A stretch of DNA of 64,000 bases from Pseudomonas synxantha. Its GTDB lineage: Bacteria; Pseudomonadota; Gammaproteobacteria; Pseudomonadales; Pseudomonadaceae. The DNA lies in assembly GCF_900105675.1 (NCBI RefSeq), contig NZ_LT629786.1:3348001-3412000 (forward strand), given 5' to 3'. Position 1 is the first letter of the stretch; every line of letters begins with the position of its first letter. This document shows positions 35,408 through 44,699 of the stretch, one piece after another. A model generated the notes under the pieces. The model ran no database searches. It worked only from the letters and a program-made list of their open reading frames with translations, and had not been told where the DNA came from. The translations under genes and the position numbers were made by a program.

Positions 35408-36163
35408 TCAAAATTTACTAAGCCCCACCTCAATCAAGGCGCGAAACTTCTCTACTAGCTGAAGCTTTGACCCTCCTGGAGATACTAATCGAACCAATTC
35501 ATCAAAATCAACCTCCACCATTTTATTGACTCTGGGATTAATCAGTACGCATGACTTCCACTCAGTAGAGTTAGTTTCGATGGCGTATAGATAACTCATA
35601 AGCCAGTACATAAGCACCTGCCGATAATCCGCAGAGGAAAAATTTTTAGCAGAACATTTTACCTCAACCAAACAATCTCCAACTGCGAAATCCCCGACAC
35701 CAGATGATATCCAACCATATCCTGGGATTTTTGGAGCAATCACCACATCCGAAAGCGGTAGAGATTTTGAACCCGCCAAGCTTGCCAAACCCCTGACTAA
35801 ATTTTCCCCCGTCACTTTAGCGACGACCTTATCGCCTTCTGCCAAAATCAAAGGTATTTCGGCATCATAGTGGAGCCGTTGTTTAGCAACAGCATTCAAC
35901 AGCAGGACATCCCAACTCGGCAAACAACCGGCAACCAAACTACTTTCAGCGACCCCAGATGCAATCTCAAAAAGCATCGATTTTTGGAGGCTGCTTTCAG
36001 ACAAAAGTTTATGATCAATTGTTTCGAATGCCGGAATAGTAACACTTATACGATTAATGTAAGTGACAACCCTGGGAATGAGGTGTGGAAAGATAGTTTC
36101 AAAGACCCCTGAAATTTCCCGCGCTACTGTCCGAGGATCTCCGCCCATCCGAGGGCCGTTCAT
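35408..36163 (-). CDS. PD-(D/E)xK-type nuclease partner of the reverse transcriptase
   Basis: 251 residues. The core GDFAVGDCLVEVK gives D158, E167 and K169 (D-x8-E-V-K), followed by the YRQVLMYWLM helix (Gln182) seen in many PD-(D/E)xK nucleases. The N-terminal 130 residues are helical and not recognised. Its ATG overlaps the stop of the reverse-transcriptase gene (ATGA), so the two are co-translated and probably work together. Likely substrate DNA; defence role inferred from the pairing and location. Confidence 0.65.
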   Translation of the reverse strand: MNGPRMGGDPRTVAREISGVFETIFPHLIPRVVTYINRISVTIPAFETIDHKLLSESSLQKSMLFEIASGVAESSLVAGCLPSWDVLLLNAVAKQRLHYDAEIPLILAEGDKVVAKVTGENLVRGLASLAGSKSLPLSDVVIAPKIPGYGWISSGVGDFAVGDCLVEVKCSAKNFSSADYRQVLMYWLMSYLYAIETNSTEWKSCVLINPRVNKMVEVDFDELVRLVSPGGSKLQLVEKFRALIEVGLSKF

Positions 36164-37779
36164 TGTTCACACCACCTAACGTAAGCAGATGCAAATTGAT
36201 CTGTTCCTCCGCTATCAAACCCTAGACCCCACGCACTCAACACTGAAGCTCGCAATTGCTTTTTCATATAAGCGCCATCATCACCAAACTCTGTAGCGGC
36301 AAGCCATACCATTCTCTGCTCCCCCGCCCCACATGTTGCCCAGCGCGAGCGCAACGCAATGAATCGATCTCTGTCTTTCCAGCTTCGCCAACAATCAATG
36401 CAGGCTCGACCGACAGTCTCTGTGTGCCCAGAAGCGTAAAGGCTGGCCACATATTTAGCGCGAGCATCTGTACGGCGAAACCTCAGAGCCCGTAAATAAT
36501 GCAAGCAGTTACTGTCTACAGAAAGTAAATGACTCGAATGTAGTGGAACTGAGTCTAAGAGATTATCAACAGCTTCGTGAATCGTGACGTACTCTGGTTC
36601 ATCTCTAAGCTGGGAAACGCCCCTCAAAATTTTAGAAAAGGATGCACGAAAGGAATGCATGTTAACCCCCGTTAAAAGGGCGGTACAAACTTCCAACGCA
36701 ATCGGCGGTGCAAGTAGCCTCAACGTTCTGCTTACTTGAGTGACGATAAAATTATCAGGTTGCGACTTCTCCAACTCCCCACCTACAAGTCTCATTACAT
36801 CCAAGTGCTGTACAGCTGCTTTGAGTTCTTCGTAGTCAGCCTCGGCGGTATCGGAATACGGATCAAATCGCAAATCAATCGCCCGGAGAGCATTGGATTG
36901 CTCATCATCTCCGCCCAGCTGCACCTTCACCAACTCGACGTAATGAGGAACAGCTAAGAAGCTCGTCTTAGTTTTGTTTAGTGAAAGACCATAATCAGCT
37001 AAAGCATGGGATAGAACGGCTAATACTCTATAAGCAGAGTTTTGATTTTCAGCTACCAATACAAAGTCGTCGACATATCGCCGCCATACAACACCTTCAT
37101 CCGTAAGCCTCTGATCAATTTTCGACATTAAGAGCTCGGCTAAAACCCTGGAGCATTGTCCACCTACGGGCAAGCCGAATGATCGGCCTGAGGCGAAGCT
37201 GCTCAGCATACGATCCACCTGTACAGAAATGGTCGGAGAATCAGGAAACAGCTCATCAATAAAGTTCTGAATGCGATGATGATATATATGCTCATAGAAA
37301 CTTGAAACATCCGTCTGCACAACGACCGCATTAGCAGGTGCCGAGAGGCAATCTTCGAGTGTCCGCTCCTTAAACTTGCGCCAACTTTGACTCGCATCAA
37401 AAAAGCTTGGACCCACATCGGAGAACCTGTACGAATGGGCACGGTCACTGCGATGCGGCTCATGACGTTCAGCTATAGCCGCACCTAGAGCATTGAAATA
37501 AAAATTCCAGAACGGGTGTATCTTTGTGGTCACTCTAAATCCAGCAGGCCCAGCAGGAGTTAACAAGCGCTCTGAAAAGAAAGAAACTTCATTGAATTTA
37601 TGTACCGCAAATTCTTTACCTCCCCTCGCTACTGCCGCCGACATTCTTTCAGCCACCCTTATTAGGATATCTTTGGATTCAGCGACAAAACGACAATCGA
37701 CGTCGAAGGGAAGAGTATCGTTGTCTCCGTGCGCGGCGATATCGTCAATGGCTCGGCTGAAGTGCTCTGTCGTTAACAA
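36160..37779 (-). CDS. Reverse transcriptase, probably defence-associated (UG/DRT or Abi-like)
   Basis: 539 residues. Palm motifs: VVVQTDVSSFYEHIYHHRI (Asp157), GLPVGGQCSRVLAELLMSKID (202-222) and RRYVDDFVLVAE with the catalytic YVDD at 235-238, then LNKTKTSFL. There is no maturase (X) or HNH domain as in group II introns, and the roughly 250-residue C-terminal part is helical, as in AbiA/AbiK/UG-type reverse transcriptases. The start is a TTG at 37779 with GGGAG upstream. It lies in an operon with a nuclease. The exact class cannot be set by eye. Confidence 0.82.
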   Translation of the reverse strand: MLTTEHFSRAIDDIAAHGDNDTLPFDVDCRFVAESKDILIRVAERMSAAVARGGKEFAVHKFNEVSFFSERLLTPAGPAGFRVTTKIHPFWNFYFNALGAAIAERHEPHRSDRAHSYRFSDVGPSFFDASQSWRKFKERTLEDCLSAPANAVVVQTDVSSFYEHIYHHRIQNFIDELFPDSPTISVQVDRMLSSFASGRSFGLPVGGQCSRVLAELLMSKIDQRLTDEGVVWRRYVDDFVLVAENQNSAYRVLAVLSHALADYGLSLNKTKTSFLAVPHYVELVKVQLGGDDEQSNALRAIDLRFDPYSDTAEADYEELKAAVQHLDVMRLVGGELEKSQPDNFIVTQVSRTLRLLAPPIALEVCTALLTGVNMHSFRASFSKILRGVSQLRDEPEYVTIHEAVDNLLDSVPLHSSHLLSVDSNCLHYLRALRFRRTDARAKYVASLYASGHTETVGRACIDCWRSWKDRDRFIALRSRWATCGAGEQRMVWLAATEFGDDGAYMKKQLRASVLSAWGLGFDSGGTDQFASAYVRWCEQ

Positions 37780-38453
37780 GTCAGTATTGCTCCCAATCTA
37801 CGTATTGACGCCCTCTGGAGGCCTATATCTTAGGATCATAGCCATAAAGAGGTGATGCGCGGGGAATTACGCGGGGAGCACGGTGACCCCGAAGGAGATA
37901 TCTCCTTCCCGCGTTAAACCTACCGCCCGTGAGGTCTGCTCGGTTCTGACGAACTGCCCCGGGCACTGTAGACATCTCCAGCCTATGCTGTAGTTCGATA
38001 GGCGTGTTTGCCGTTCAATTACAGAAAGCGTGCCTTGCTAACAGCCTCCCCCCCCCCGAAACCTTACTGTTCAACATTTCCTATGCTTGTCGAGCAGCGC
38101 CTAACGTCGCTCGATCACCACCTCGGGTCGCCTAGCACTAGAAAGCGTTACGCGGTGGGTAGTGGAAGATAAGTCCTGCTACGTAAAGTCCGAACGTCAT
38201 CAATTGAACCGCAGCAATGCTGGCCACGCCCTCTTCGTCTGGACATTCTAGCTACTCATCGCCGCACGGCTTATGATGATGGCAGCTTGGCATTGCCCCG
38301 CTTCGTTGTAGGAGCGCTTCGGAGCTACGCAGCTTTTCTAATCCACGAATGGATCCTGGACTCCGCGCTTCGCGAAATGGTCTTCAGGGCTTACATTCAC
38401 GAGGAAAGTACGTTTCCCGCGCAATGTCAGTCACTCAACGCTAGGAGCGAAAA
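37780..38453. other. Gap between the divergent reverse-transcriptase and nuclease genes
   Basis: About 670 bases without a credible gene. It contains the structured element at 37869-37914, a near-direct repeat of CGCGGGGA, and a C-tract near 38047. It must hold the promoters of both divergent units and could encode a non-coding RNA for the reverse transcriptase. Confidence 0.5.
37869..37914. ncRNA. Structured element upstream of the reverse transcriptase
   Basis: Outer arms ACGCGGG (37869-37875) and CCCGCGT (37908-37914) pair perfectly and enclose the 16-base palindrome AAGGAGATATCTCCTT (37892-37907) and a small GGT/ACC arm. On the strand read by the reverse transcriptase it lies about 90-135 bases before the start codon. 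Several defence reverse transcriptases depend on an upstream non-coding RNA; this is a candidate. It could also be an operator. Confidence 0.45.
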
Positions 38454-39143
38454 TTGGTCGAAGAAGTAGTGTCATTCATCACCCAAGAGGACGAGACAGC
38501 GGTTCGAGAGGATAGAACCCAAGCTCCCGAGCTGTTCACTCTTGATTCCGGCCAATTACCTTTCGAACGAATGGGCGACGCTCATTTTGAGCTTTTGGTC
38601 GCTGATGTCTTCCGCGAGGAACTGCAAGCTGGCTCAGAGGACTGGTTCGACACTGTAAGTCGTCTTAACGACGGCGCAGACCAAGGGCGTGACGTAATTT
38701 TGTTCAACGATGGCAATCCCATCGGAGTGGTTCAGTGTAAGCGCTTGAAGACAACACTCGAGCTCGAAGCACTTATTTATGAGATTTGTAAATTCTTTTT
38801 ATATGCTCACATCAGACCTCAAATCTGCTCGGCTCCGGGAACTCCCTTTAGATATTACGTGGCAGTTGCCGATAGCGTTAGCACCAAGCTTTTTGAATTT
38901 ATGCAAGGAACCGGGCAGGCTCGCTTTGATGATTTGCGTGCGACCTTTCAAACAAAATGCGGCACCGTACGCACCAGATCTGAAACTTTAAAAAAACACC
39001 CCCTGCTCAAAGACCTCACAAAAGCTGAGCTATGCAATATTGTCTGGCAATGGATACCGCAATTACGGACTGCCGTTTTCAAGAAAGATAGCCTTTCAAG
39101 CCTCGTGGCCAAGTACCCAACTGAATCGCCCCGGGTTTTCTAG
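38454..39143 (+). pseudogene. 5' fragment of an IS-split nuclease gene (Mrr-like PD-(D/E)xK domain)
   Basis: The start is a TTG at 38454 with AGGAG 6 bases before it. Residues 35-100 show FERMGDAHFELLVADVF and GADQGRDVILF...GVVQCKR (D80, Q94-C95-K96), an Mrr/restriction-endonuclease-type core. Native sequence runs to 39121; the last codons and the TAG (39141-39143) come from the IS3-family end. Joining 39121 to 41810 restores the frame with the 3' fragment (41754-43733). The truncated protein keeps the full nuclease core and may still be made. Confidence 0.7.
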
Positions 39144-39427
39144 ACACTCTCAAGGCTCGCTGCGTAACGCTTTTCAAACTCTACCGGTGACAGCTGATTG
39201 TTGAAACTGTGGCGTCGTTTTGGGTTGTAAAACATCTCGATGTAATCGAACACATCATCTCGAGCATCCTGGCGTGTAGTGTAGATTTTACGCTTGATCC
39301 GTTCCCGCTTCAGCAACTGGAAAAAGCTCTCCGCCACAGCGTTGTCGTGGCAATTACCTCGACGACTCATGCTGGCTACCAGGTTGTTAGCTTTCAAGAA
39401 GCTTCGCCAGTCTGAGCTGCTGTACTG

Positions 39428-40876
39428 GGCGAATTCAACCGGTCGTCGCAACACTGGATTGTTGGACTGATTTTAGATACTCATTCAGTGCTTCGGCAGG
39501 TGTCTTCCAGCCGAGTGTTTTCCGGGGCCGCGTGTTCAGCACATTAGCCACGGCTTGGATCTCATGCGCACTCCAGCGAGAAAGATCGGTACCTTTTGGG
39601 AAGTATTGCCGTAGAAGGCCGTTCGTATTCTCGTTTGTACCGCGCTGCCATGGACTATGAGGGTCAGCAAAGAAGACCTTCACTCCGGACTCGATGGTAA
39701 ATCGAGCGTGATCCGACAGCTCCTTCCCACGATCCCAGGTTAAAGATCTCCACAGTTCGATGGGAAGATCAGTCACTGTTTTCTTCAATGCGTTGGCCAT
39801 ACTAACAGCCCCGTATCCAGCCAGCGCCGGGCCGTTCTTCGTCCGGGGAATTAGCCCATAACCTTTCTCGCGAGGCAGATGGACGAGCATGGTGAATCGA
39901 GTTGAGCGTTCGACCAGCGTTCCAATCGCAGAACGGTTCAGACCAATGATCAGGTCGCCCTCCCAATGCCCGGGTACAGCTCGGTCCTCTACCTCAGCAG
40001 GGCGACTGGAGATCATGACATCCTCGCTGACGTGTGCCCATGCTTTGGCTTGCGCTCTAGCTCTCGGCACGCGCAATGCTCGCCCTGAGCGCAGACAGCT
40101 CACCAGTTCGCGTTTGAGAGCTCCTCGACCCTGAATGTAGAGCGCCTGATATATGGCTTCGTGAGAGATACGCATGGATTCATCGTCCGGAAAATCGATC
40201 TTGAGCCGGTTGGTAATCTGTTCGGGCGACCAGCCATTGACCCATTTACGGTCACTGCGATGTGGTTTATTTCGGCCTTTGAAGGGTGCTTGTCGAGGCC
40301 CAGCAATCTCACGGCCATCAGCGTCTTTAACTTTACCCTCAAGACGGTCTCGTATGTATTGATGCAATCGCGGATTAGTGACCAGTTTCGCTGGCTTCGG
40401 TCTCTTGGCAACTAGTTCTGCCTTCCATTGCGCAACTGAAGCTCGATATTCAAACCGACCGCCACGAGTTGCAGCATTACGTGTCAGCTCCCGTGAAATT
40501 GTCGATGGGCTTCGTCCAAGGCGACGGGCAATCTCACGAACACCAACACTTTGCGCCCGAAGCAGCCCAATCTCTTCTCGCTCTGCGAACGATAAGTACC
40601 GTCCTGAAATGTAGTTCGACATGAATAATGGCATCCCGCCCCGATGACGGAACCAGCGTGTGCCTACCGCTGTTGATACGCCAACGGCCTGTGCTGCTTT
40701 TTCGCTTGTGATGCCGGTCGCGATCTGCACCCAGAACAGCCGCTTGATCTCATTACGAAGTGACGGCGCACCTGGAGAACGCATCGCTCCCCGGCCCGTT
40801 AATTTTTGCATCCATCCTGCGGGTCGTCCCATAAACACCTCGATCAAAGGTGTTGCGACGACCGGTTGAATTCGCC
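39428..40876 (-). mobile_element. IS30-family insertion sequence nested in the IS3-family element
   Basis: 1449 bases bounded by perfect inverted repeats of about 27 bases (starting GGCGAATTCAACCGG, mirrored at 40876) and a 3-base target duplication CTG (39425-39427 and 40877-40879). The transposase lies on the minus strand. Both ends and the duplication are intact, so the element looks recently inserted and possibly active. Confidence 0.88.
39435..40847 (-). CDS. IS30-family transposase
   Basis: 470 residues. The N-terminal HTH region (LSFAEREEIGLLRAQSVGVREIARRLGRSPSTISREL, about 85-125) is typical of IS30. The DDE core follows: GHWEGDLIIG, LTWDRGKELSDH and DPHSPWQRGTNENTNGLLRQYFP. The N-terminal 80 residues are a longer extension than in IS30 itself. 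The gene is complete. Confidence 0.92.
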   Translation of the reverse strand: MIEVFMGRPAGWMQKLTGRGAMRSPGAPSLRNEIKRLFWVQIATGITSEKAAQAVGVSTAVGTRWFRHRGGMPLFMSNYISGRYLSFAEREEIGLLRAQSVGVREIARRLGRSPSTISRELTRNAATRGGRFEYRASVAQWKAELVAKRPKPAKLVTNPRLHQYIRDRLEGKVKDADGREIAGPRQAPFKGRNKPHRSDRKWVNGWSPEQITNRLKIDFPDDESMRISHEAIYQALYIQGRGALKRELVSCLRSGRALRVPRARAQAKAWAHVSEDVMISSRPAEVEDRAVPGHWEGDLIIGLNRSAIGTLVERSTRFTMLVHLPREKGYGLIPRTKNGPALAGYGAVSMANALKKTVTDLPIELWRSLTWDRGKELSDHARFTIESGVKVFFADPHSPWQRGTNENTNGLLRQYFPKGTDLSRWSAHEIQAVANVLNTRPRKTLGWKTPAEALNEYLKSVQQSSVATTG

Positions 40877-41463
40877 CTGACTGCCTTGATCCGAGTGGAT
40901 CATCACCTCTTGCTTCGGCTTACGTCTCCAAACCGCCATCAGCAGTGCATCAATGGCTACGTCGCTGGTCATCTGCGACTTCATTGACCAACCAATGATC
41001 TGGCGTGAAAACAGATCGAGCACCACGGCCAAATACAGCCAGCCTTCATATGTTCGGATGTAGGTAATGTCTGTGACCCAAACTTTGTTGGGTTCTCTGA
41101 CATCGAATTGGCGCTTCAGTAAGTTCGGTGAGGCAACGGCTGGCTTACCACCGTATTTTCCAGGCCTCCGTCGATACCCAGTCTGAGAACGTAAACCTTC
41201 AAGGCGCATCAACCTAGCCACCCGGTGACGGCCACAGCTCTCACCAACCTCTCGCAGGTCATCATGGATCTTTCGATAGCCATAAACGCCACCGCTTTCC
41301 AGCCAGGAGTGTTTGATCAATCCAAGCAGTCGCTGATCGTCCTTGGCTCGCGCAGATTTTGGTTCTGATAGCCACGCGTAGTAGCCGCTGGGATGAACCT
41401 TGAGCGTCAGGCAAAGCCGTCGAATCGCGTAATGACCCGCTTGCTGCTTAATAAAGGCGTACT

Positions 41464-41742
41464 TCAGCCGCACTCCTTGGCAAAGTACGCGGCGGCCTTT
41501 TTTAAGATGTCTCGCTCCTCCGTCACCCGTTTCAGCTCGGCACGTAGACGACGAACCTCAGCGCTCTGATCATCCTCCTCAACGCGCTGTTCCTGGGGCT
41601 TGGTGTAGCGCTTAACCCAGGCATAGAGGCTGTGCACAGACACACCCAATCGTGCAGCCACCTCCGAGACAGGAAGCTGCTTTTCGGTCACTTGCTTGAC
41701 CGCCTGGATTTTGAATTCTTCGGGATAACGCTGGTTGCTCAT
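41464..41742 (-). CDS. IS3-family transposase OrfA
   Basis: 92 residues: HTH (YPEEFKIQAVKQVTEKQLPVSEVAARLGVSVHSLYAWV) and a leucine-zipper coiled coil (SAEVRRLRAELKRVTEERDILKKAAAYF). Near its end, on the coding strand, is the slippery AAAAAAG (plus 41497-41503), where a -1 shift would produce OrfAB. OrfB is broken, so only OrfA would be complete. Confidence 0.92.
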   Translation of the reverse strand: MSNQRYPEEFKIQAVKQVTEKQLPVSEVAARLGVSVHSLYAWVKRYTKPQEQRVEEDDQSAEVRRLRAELKRVTEERDILKKAAAYFAKECG

Positions 41743-41753
41743 GGCACCTCCTA

Positions 41754-43733
41754 ATGGGCCTCATTTTAAGGCTTGGAGGTGTCTACGAAACTAGGGGCGA
41801 TTCACGAACTGGTAAGCACTGGGAGCGTATAAACCCTCTCAAGACTGCCGAGTTGCAAGCCATAGCATCCAAGTGGCATATTCAAATATGGGAAAATTTC
41901 AGCTGGATCGGGATACCGTGTATGACACCTGGTGAAATCGGCATTGAGGCTGGTAGGATCTTCAATTACAATCTGCCGTCTAACTGGCTGTTCAGATCAC
42001 AAGAGGATCAGAACGATCACGGCATCGATGGGGAAATCGAGGTCACCGATGAGAAAGGGATAGCTCAAGGCAGCGACTTCGTTTTCAAGGTGCAAATCAA
42101 AGGCGAAGCCAACTGCACCATCCTCAAAAACCAGCTGATCCTCTCATTTAATTTACCGACCAGCAAGCTCCAATACTACCTGTCATTCAACATACCCGTC
42201 ATTCTAGTAGTCGTAGAAATATCGAGCGAAACCATTTACTGGATTTCAATCACCGACAATGACGAGCTTATCGCCAAAGCAAAGAGCATTGAAACCAGTT
42301 CTACTCAAATCCACATCCCCACGCAAAATACAATAAAGAGACGTGACGACAATCTAGCTCAGAAGGTACTAAGCGCTGTGATCGCCTCTTGGGATTTTTT
42401 AGCACTCAAAGGCGTAAAGGGTTCAATCCAGCGGTTCGCCGATCTTGACCCCAAGCGACTGGAAAGCAGAATCGCAGAGATGGGTAACGCCTTGTTCAAG
42501 GCACATCACCAGCACCTAGAAAATCTTCTCTGGCAACAAGATTTTTTAAAGATATATAAAGTCTCAAGCGACCTGATAAAATCAGCGATCGTACCCGCGA
42601 CAAATCGGTTTGTCGCAGCCCTATTTTACCGCATAGCATTAAGAGCGGCGCCTCTACATCAAGCTATAGGTGATCAAGCTAGAGACGTCGCAAACATAAG
42701 CATGATATTAATCTCGCTTGCGAAAGAAGAGAAATCGGTCAATCTCAGACGTTACGCTTTCGGGCTAGCACGAGCTGCCAAGCTTAAGTACGAGATCGAT
42801 AGCTTAATGGCCAACAACAACGCTGCAAAAGCTCTTAGCAACTCCCCTGAGGGATACCTTTTCCGCCGTGAACTGCACAAACAGTACAAAACAGTCTGCA
42901 CAAGCATAAAGAAAGTAATCGACCTGCTGAGCCTAATCGCTGCAAAAGGACAGTACCAAATCCTTTACGAGACGTACCTTGAGTGCGTTACTTCTTTGGT
43001 ATTGTTTCGCATCATTCAAAAAGAAAAAGGGAGCGAAGACTCAATTGACTTCTTCCAGAACTGGATGGTCGCCATATTCCAATTCTGCCTCACGTACTCC
43101 TTCCTCAGCAATGACATCGAGCGAGCGGAGAAGCTTTACTCACTGGCCCTGCACTCGAACCTTCTCAGCACTGAAGAAATAAAATCGCTCAAATCATTAT
43201 TTACTACTATTGACCCCGGCGCCCTCGAAATAATTATGGCAGTTGAGGAAAATCATGAGCCTAAGATCGAGACAGACTTTTTAAAAATCAGCACTGAGAA
43301 ACAAAAGGCATATTTCACAAATACAGCGCGAAATATGGGAATGGACCCTGAGGATCCAGATAACGTGATGGGTCAGATAGTAGCAAGAGCGCTGACAAAC
43401 TTCGACCCCACAGAAATAGTTAAAAACTGCGAACATCTGTTCATTCACTACAAGCCCGGTGGGATAGTCGCGCAGACATTACAGATGCATTCCGCCGGGG
43501 GTATGCACCTGATGATCTGCCTTAGGCACAAATACGTCCAAGGCACAGGTAATTTGCTAAAACTTCTTTACACCCCAGACATTGAGATCCCAGGGCACGG
43601 TTTTAAGAAAAACCACTGCGATAACTGCTCTGACTGCACACCCCGACCACCCGACTGGAAGTGGTCCTTAGCTTGGCAGGAAAGCGAGAAAGCGAAGCAC
43701 ATGGATTTCCTGAAACTCCTCAAGGGTTGGTAG
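41754..43733 (+). pseudogene. 3' fragment of the split gene: DUF4365-like nuclease domain and helical tail
   Basis: Native sequence begins at about 41810 (TGKHWERINPLKTAELQ); upstream codons belong to the IS end. GEIGIEAGRIF, then DHGIDGEIEV (D88/D92) and FVFKVQIKGE (Q114-I-K116) fit DUF4365, a PD-(D/E)xK-like fold. The remaining 500 residues are helical and repeat-like, ending with a Cys cluster (HCDNCSDCTPRPPDW). If expressed alone it would need an internal start such as ATG 41922. Low G+C compared with the ICE backbone. Confidence 0.7.
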
Positions 43734-44129
43734 CCGTTCGTCTATGCGAGAAATTGGCTAAAACGGGGCGGTTCCCTGAGCTCACCCACTTCCAGTATGG
43801 AACCACACTGAAAACCACCCAATACCAAACCGGTCTTGGGTCCGGAGTCGCCATGTGCGATCGCTCGCACATCGGGTGCGAACGGGGACAAACCTTGGGG
43901 CACAATTTATGATCAGAAGGCCTAAAAACCCCAGCCAGAGCCTAGTCAAAATGTTTTTTGGGGACCCCGAGAGTTTGTAACTGAATTCCACAGAGTTCCA
44001 AAAAACCTTTAATAACATCGGGTTATAGGATTTTTTCGTCCACTACCGCTTGCCTGAATCCACTAGATTCTAGCGCCCTTGGGGGAAAAATCAGGGTCAA
44101 TTTCGGTTCCTTGACAAAGGATGCCCCCA
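43734..44129. other. Gap between the split nuclease gene and the integrase remnant
   Basis: About 400 bases, A+T-rich in parts, without a gene. It includes short runs such as TTTTTTGGGGACCCC near 43950-43970. An attachment site would be expected near an integrase, but I recognise no tRNA end. Confidence 0.35.
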
Positions 44130-44132
44130 CCG

Positions 44133-44655
44133 ATGCCCTCCACTACTGCGGTTGTTTTCAAGCGAAAACTCAGCGACGCCATCATCCGCACGCTGACCGG
44201 GCCCGGCAAGCACGGTCGGCAAGTCCCCCTCCAAACGCTGGCGATTAAAATATCGGCTGCACGGCAAGGAGAACCGTTTCTCGATCGGTACTTACCCCGA
44301 TATCGGGCTGGAAGAGGCGTGCGAAATTGCCCGCGGTGCACGCCGTGACGTCGCCAACCACATCTTGCCCATTGGCAAGCAGCCGGTTAGCGAGATCAGG
44401 CTAGAGCAAGGCACTACGATCATCACCGAACTGCGTCGCCTACGTACTATGGCCTTGGCGAGGCGCGTGCGCACCATTATCCGTGCCATCCTCGGCTTCG
44501 CCGAAGAACGTGGCCGGGTTGAATGCAACGTGGCGCTCAGCAACATCGAGGAATTGAAAATCCGCCACGTCGTCACCAGCAACCCGGCGATCGAAAGGAT
44601 CTGGCTGCACAGCATTGAGCAATGGGGCATGGAGCAGGCGAACCCAGGGCGATAA
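44133..44655 (+). pseudogene. Broken P4-type tyrosine integrase
   Basis: Family sequence is found across shifted frames: KLSDAIIRTLTGPGKHG (44166-44215 region), then in another frame KRWRLKYRLHGKENRFSIG and TYPDIGLEEACEIARGARRDVAN (DUF4102 arm-binding domain), then AILGFAEERGRVECNVAL (N-terminal core-binding domain). The catalytic domain with the R-H-R-Y residues is missing. The location beyond the relaxase is where PFGI-1/clc-type elements keep their integrase, so this may be the element's own dead integrase or a relic of another element. Confidence 0.7.
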
Positions 44656-44699
44656 CAACCGCTACCGCCGAAGGAAAAATTGAATCGATTGCGATCAAT

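Larger units (their letters stand above)
39140..41473 (-). pseudogene. IS3-family transposase OrfB, split by an IS30-family element
   Basis: The N-terminal part (41473 to about 40877) has the rve core up to HSDQGSQ. The C-terminal part (about 39427 to 39140) continues with YSSSDWRSFLKANNLVASMSRRG and includes the last catalytic region (CHDNAVAESFFQLLKRE). DDE residues are visible on both sides (DITYIRTYEGW, HSDQG, AESFF). The insertion falls exactly between GSQ and YSS, so it makes no functional protein. OrfA and OrfB normally fuse by a -1 frameshift. Confidence 0.85.
39122..41804 (-). mobile_element. IS3-family insertion sequence, interrupted
   Basis: Both ends carry inverted repeats beginning TGAATCGCCCC (left 39122, right complement ending 41804), followed by similar sequence (GTTT..TAGACAC). 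The five flanking bases are CCAAC on the left and CGAAC on the right, an imperfect target duplication. It contains orfA and orfB on the minus strand. Removing the inner IS30-type element and its duplicated CTG leaves about 1231 bases, a normal IS3-family size. Confidence 0.85.

Noticed and set aside
36160..37779. Reverse transcriptase as a group II intron maturase or a retron
   Set aside because: No maturase X or HNH domain, no intron-like domain V/VI nearby, and no msr/msd arrangement that I can see; the C-terminal helical region and the coupled nuclease point to a defence-type enzyme.
38041..38055. C-tract near 38047 as a phase-variable repeat
   Set aside because: It lies in a non-coding gap with no gene start close enough for the tract length to switch translation.
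39122..41804. The two transposase regions as a composite transposon
   Set aside because: Inverted repeats and the CTG duplication show one IS inside another; there is no cargo between two like copies.
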